Shown: positions 34,501-37,500 of the stretch, piece by piece
Layout of the letters: the number at the start of each line of letters is the position of its first letter
How positions within the stretch are numbered: the first letter of the stretch is position 1
Assembly (NCBI RefSeq): GCF_026723825.1
Contig: NZ_CP113519.1
Location: 2,790,001 to 2,854,000 of the forward strand
Direction of reading: 5' to 3'
Source of the DNA: Pseudomonas sp. GOM7
GTDB taxonomy: Bacteria > Pseudomonadota > Gammaproteobacteria > Pseudomonadales > Pseudomonadaceae
Length of the DNA stretch: 64,000 nucleotides
Position numbers and translations under genes: made by a program
The notes under the pieces: generated by a model
Databases searched by the model: none
Told to the model about the DNA's origin: nothing
Seen by the model: only the letters and a program-made list of their open reading frames with translations

Positions 34501-37500
34501 CTGACGGCGCGCCGCCGGCAGGCAGACCAGTTCGGGCAGCGCCACCTCGACGGGCTGTTCCAGCGCGTCGATCAGCGACTGCAGCGTCGTGTGCATCATC
34601 TCGACCACCTGCGCGGCGTCGATGCCCTGCACCATCTGGGCAGTGAGTTCGAAGCGCTCACCCAGGTCGTCGACCGACATCGACAGCGGATAGTGGGTAC
34701 GTTCCTGGCCATCGACCAGCACGCAACCGCCCCAGCGACGCTCACCCTCGCCGGCGGCCACCGCGCCGTGGCGATAGTTGAGCAGCGCGCTGAACAGCGG
34801 TGTCGGCGCGGCGACGCCGCTGCAGCGCTGGGCCAGAGCCAGCGGCGCATGCTCGTGGGCCAGCAGCGCCGCCAGTCGCTCGTGGGCCTGGCGCGCTGCG
34901 GCGCGCACGCTGCTGGCGGCGGTGTCGAGGCGCAGCGGCAAGGTGTTGATGAACATACCCAAGGCGCGTTCGGCATGCAGGCCCGCGTGCAGTCGGCCCA
35001 TCAGCACGGTACCGAAGACCACGTCATCGCGCCCGGCCAGGCGCCCGACCACAATGGCCCAGGCCAGGTGATGCAGGCTGGCGACGCTCACCCCCAGCTC
35101 GCGGGCCTGGCTGCGCAGGCGCCTGGCCTGCGCGGCTTCCAGGGTCAGGCTGGCCTGCGCGACGGCCTGGCCATCGACCGGCATCTGCTCCACACCGAAC
35201 GGCAGTGTCGGGGCATCGACATCGCCCAGGGTTGCGCGGAAGAACGCCTCCTGCGCCGCGCGGTCGCTGCCCAGCAGGGTTTGCGCCACATAATTGCGGT
35301 ACGGTACCGAGGCCGGCAGCGAGGCCTGGCGACCCTGCAGGTGCGCCTCGATTTCCTGGCCCAGCAGCCCCAGCGAGGTGGCGTCATCGATCAGGTGGTG
35401 GAACAGAAGCACCGCGACCCAGCCCTGGCCAGGGTCTTCGGCCAGATGCAGCTCCAGCATGGGCGCCTGACGCAGGTCCAGGCGGGTGTGGCTGGGGTCG
35501 AGCGCAGCCTTCAGCTGAGCGGCGATGTCACCGTCGGCTGCCGCCAGCCGGTGTTCCCGTACCCGCAGCGGCGCCTGGCGCCACACCACCTGCATGGGCG
35601 TGGTCAGCCCTTCCCAGGCAATGCCGGTACGCAGGATGTCATGCCGGTCGATGACCGCTTGCAGTGCAGCGACCAGGCCATCGACCTGCGCGTGGTCGGC
35701 CAGGCGCAGGGTGCCCTGCAGCAGATAGGGGTCGCCCTGGGTACTGGCCAGATGGTGATAGAAAATACCTTCCTGCAGCGGCACCAGCGGGTAGATGTCC
35801 TGGATGTTCGCGGCGCCGCCCGGCACAGCCTCGGCCACGGCATCGAGTTGTGCCTGGCTCAGTTCGGCCAGGGCCAGCATGCCCGGTTCCAGGCGCGTAC
35901 AACCGGGCGGAATGCGGTTGGCCGGCACCGCGACCGGGGCACTGTCCGCCACGCGACTGGCCAGCGCGGCCAGGCTCGGCTCGGTGAACAGCGCCCGCAC
36001 TTCGACGTCCAGGCCCTCGCCGCGCAAGCGCTCGGCCAGCTTGACCGCCAGCAGCGAGTCGCCACCCAGCGCGAAGAAGTGGTCGTGACGGCTGATCGCC
36101 TCGATGCCCAGCAGCTCGCTCCATAGCCGCGCCAGGGTTTGCTCCAGCGGCCCTTGCGGCGCTTCAAAGCCGCTGCGCACGTAGGCCTGGTCATCAGGCT
36201 CGGGCAAGGCTTTCTGATCCAGTTTGCCATTGCCGGTCAGCGGGAAGGCTTCGAGGGTCACGTAGGCGGCTGGCAGCATGTAGTCCGCCAGGTGCTGTGC
36301 CAGCTCGGCACGCAGCTCGCCCGGAACCAGTACCACACCCGGCTCGGCCAGCAGGTAGCAGACCAGGCGTTTGCCGCCCTGACCATCATCGCGGGCCACC
36401 ACCACCGCATCGCGCACGCCCTGGCAACGCGCCACGCGCGCCTGGATTTCGCCCAGTTCGATACGGAAACCACGCACCTTGACCTGCTGGTCGTTACGCC
36501 CCAGGTAATCAAGCGAACCATCGTCCAGCCAGCGGGCCAGGTCGCCACTGCGGTACATGCGCGCCTGCGCATCGGCCACGAACGGATCGGCGAGGAAACG
36601 CTCGGCATTGAGTTCCGGGCGGTTCAGGTAGCCGCGCGCCACCCCTGCTCCACCCACATACAGCTCGCCCACCTCACCCGGCGGCACGGGCTGCCCGTGG
36701 GCATCGAGCAGGTACAGGCGCAGGTCGTCCAGGCGCCGGCCGATCGGGCTGCCGCTGCGCAGGGTGTCGGCCTGGCTCAGTGGGTAGCAGGTCACGTGCA
36801 CCGTGGTTTCGGTGATGCCGTAGAGGTTGTAGAGGTGGGTCTGCGCGTTCAGCGGGCAGGCGTACCAGGGAATCAGGCTGGCCGGCTCCAGGGCCTCGCC
36901 ACCGAAGATCACCTGGCGCAGCGCGTGCTCGCGTGGCTGTTGGCCCTGGGCAGCGATCAACTGGCGGAAGGCGCTGGGGGTCTGGTTCAGCACTGTGACC
37001 TGGCTGTCGCACAGCAGGTTGTAGAAGTCCGCCGGCGAACGGCTGACCCACTGCGGCACCAGCAGCAGGCGCCCGCCGTGCAGCAGCGCACCCCAGATTT
37101 CCCACACCGAGAAGTCGAAGGCAAACGAATGGAACAGCGCCCAGGTGTCCTGTTCGGAAAACACCAGCCACGGCGCGGCGGCGCTGAACAGCCGGGTGAC
37201 GTTGCGGTGCTCGACCATCACGCCCTTGGGCAGCCCGGTGGAGCCGGAGGTGTAGATCACATAGGCCAGGTGCTGCGGCTGTACATCGGCACGCTCGGGG
37301 TCGTGTTGCGGCTGCTCGGCCAGGGCCGGCGTCTGTGGCCCGGCCAGTCCGGGCAAGGCCAGCGCCTGCTGCGGCAACCGGGCGTGCACGTCGGGCTCGC
37401 TGAGCAGCGCCATGGGCGCGCAATCCTCCAGCATGAAGGCCAGTCGCTCGGCCGGCGCCGTCGGGTCCATGGGCACATAACCGGCACCGGCCTTGAGTAC

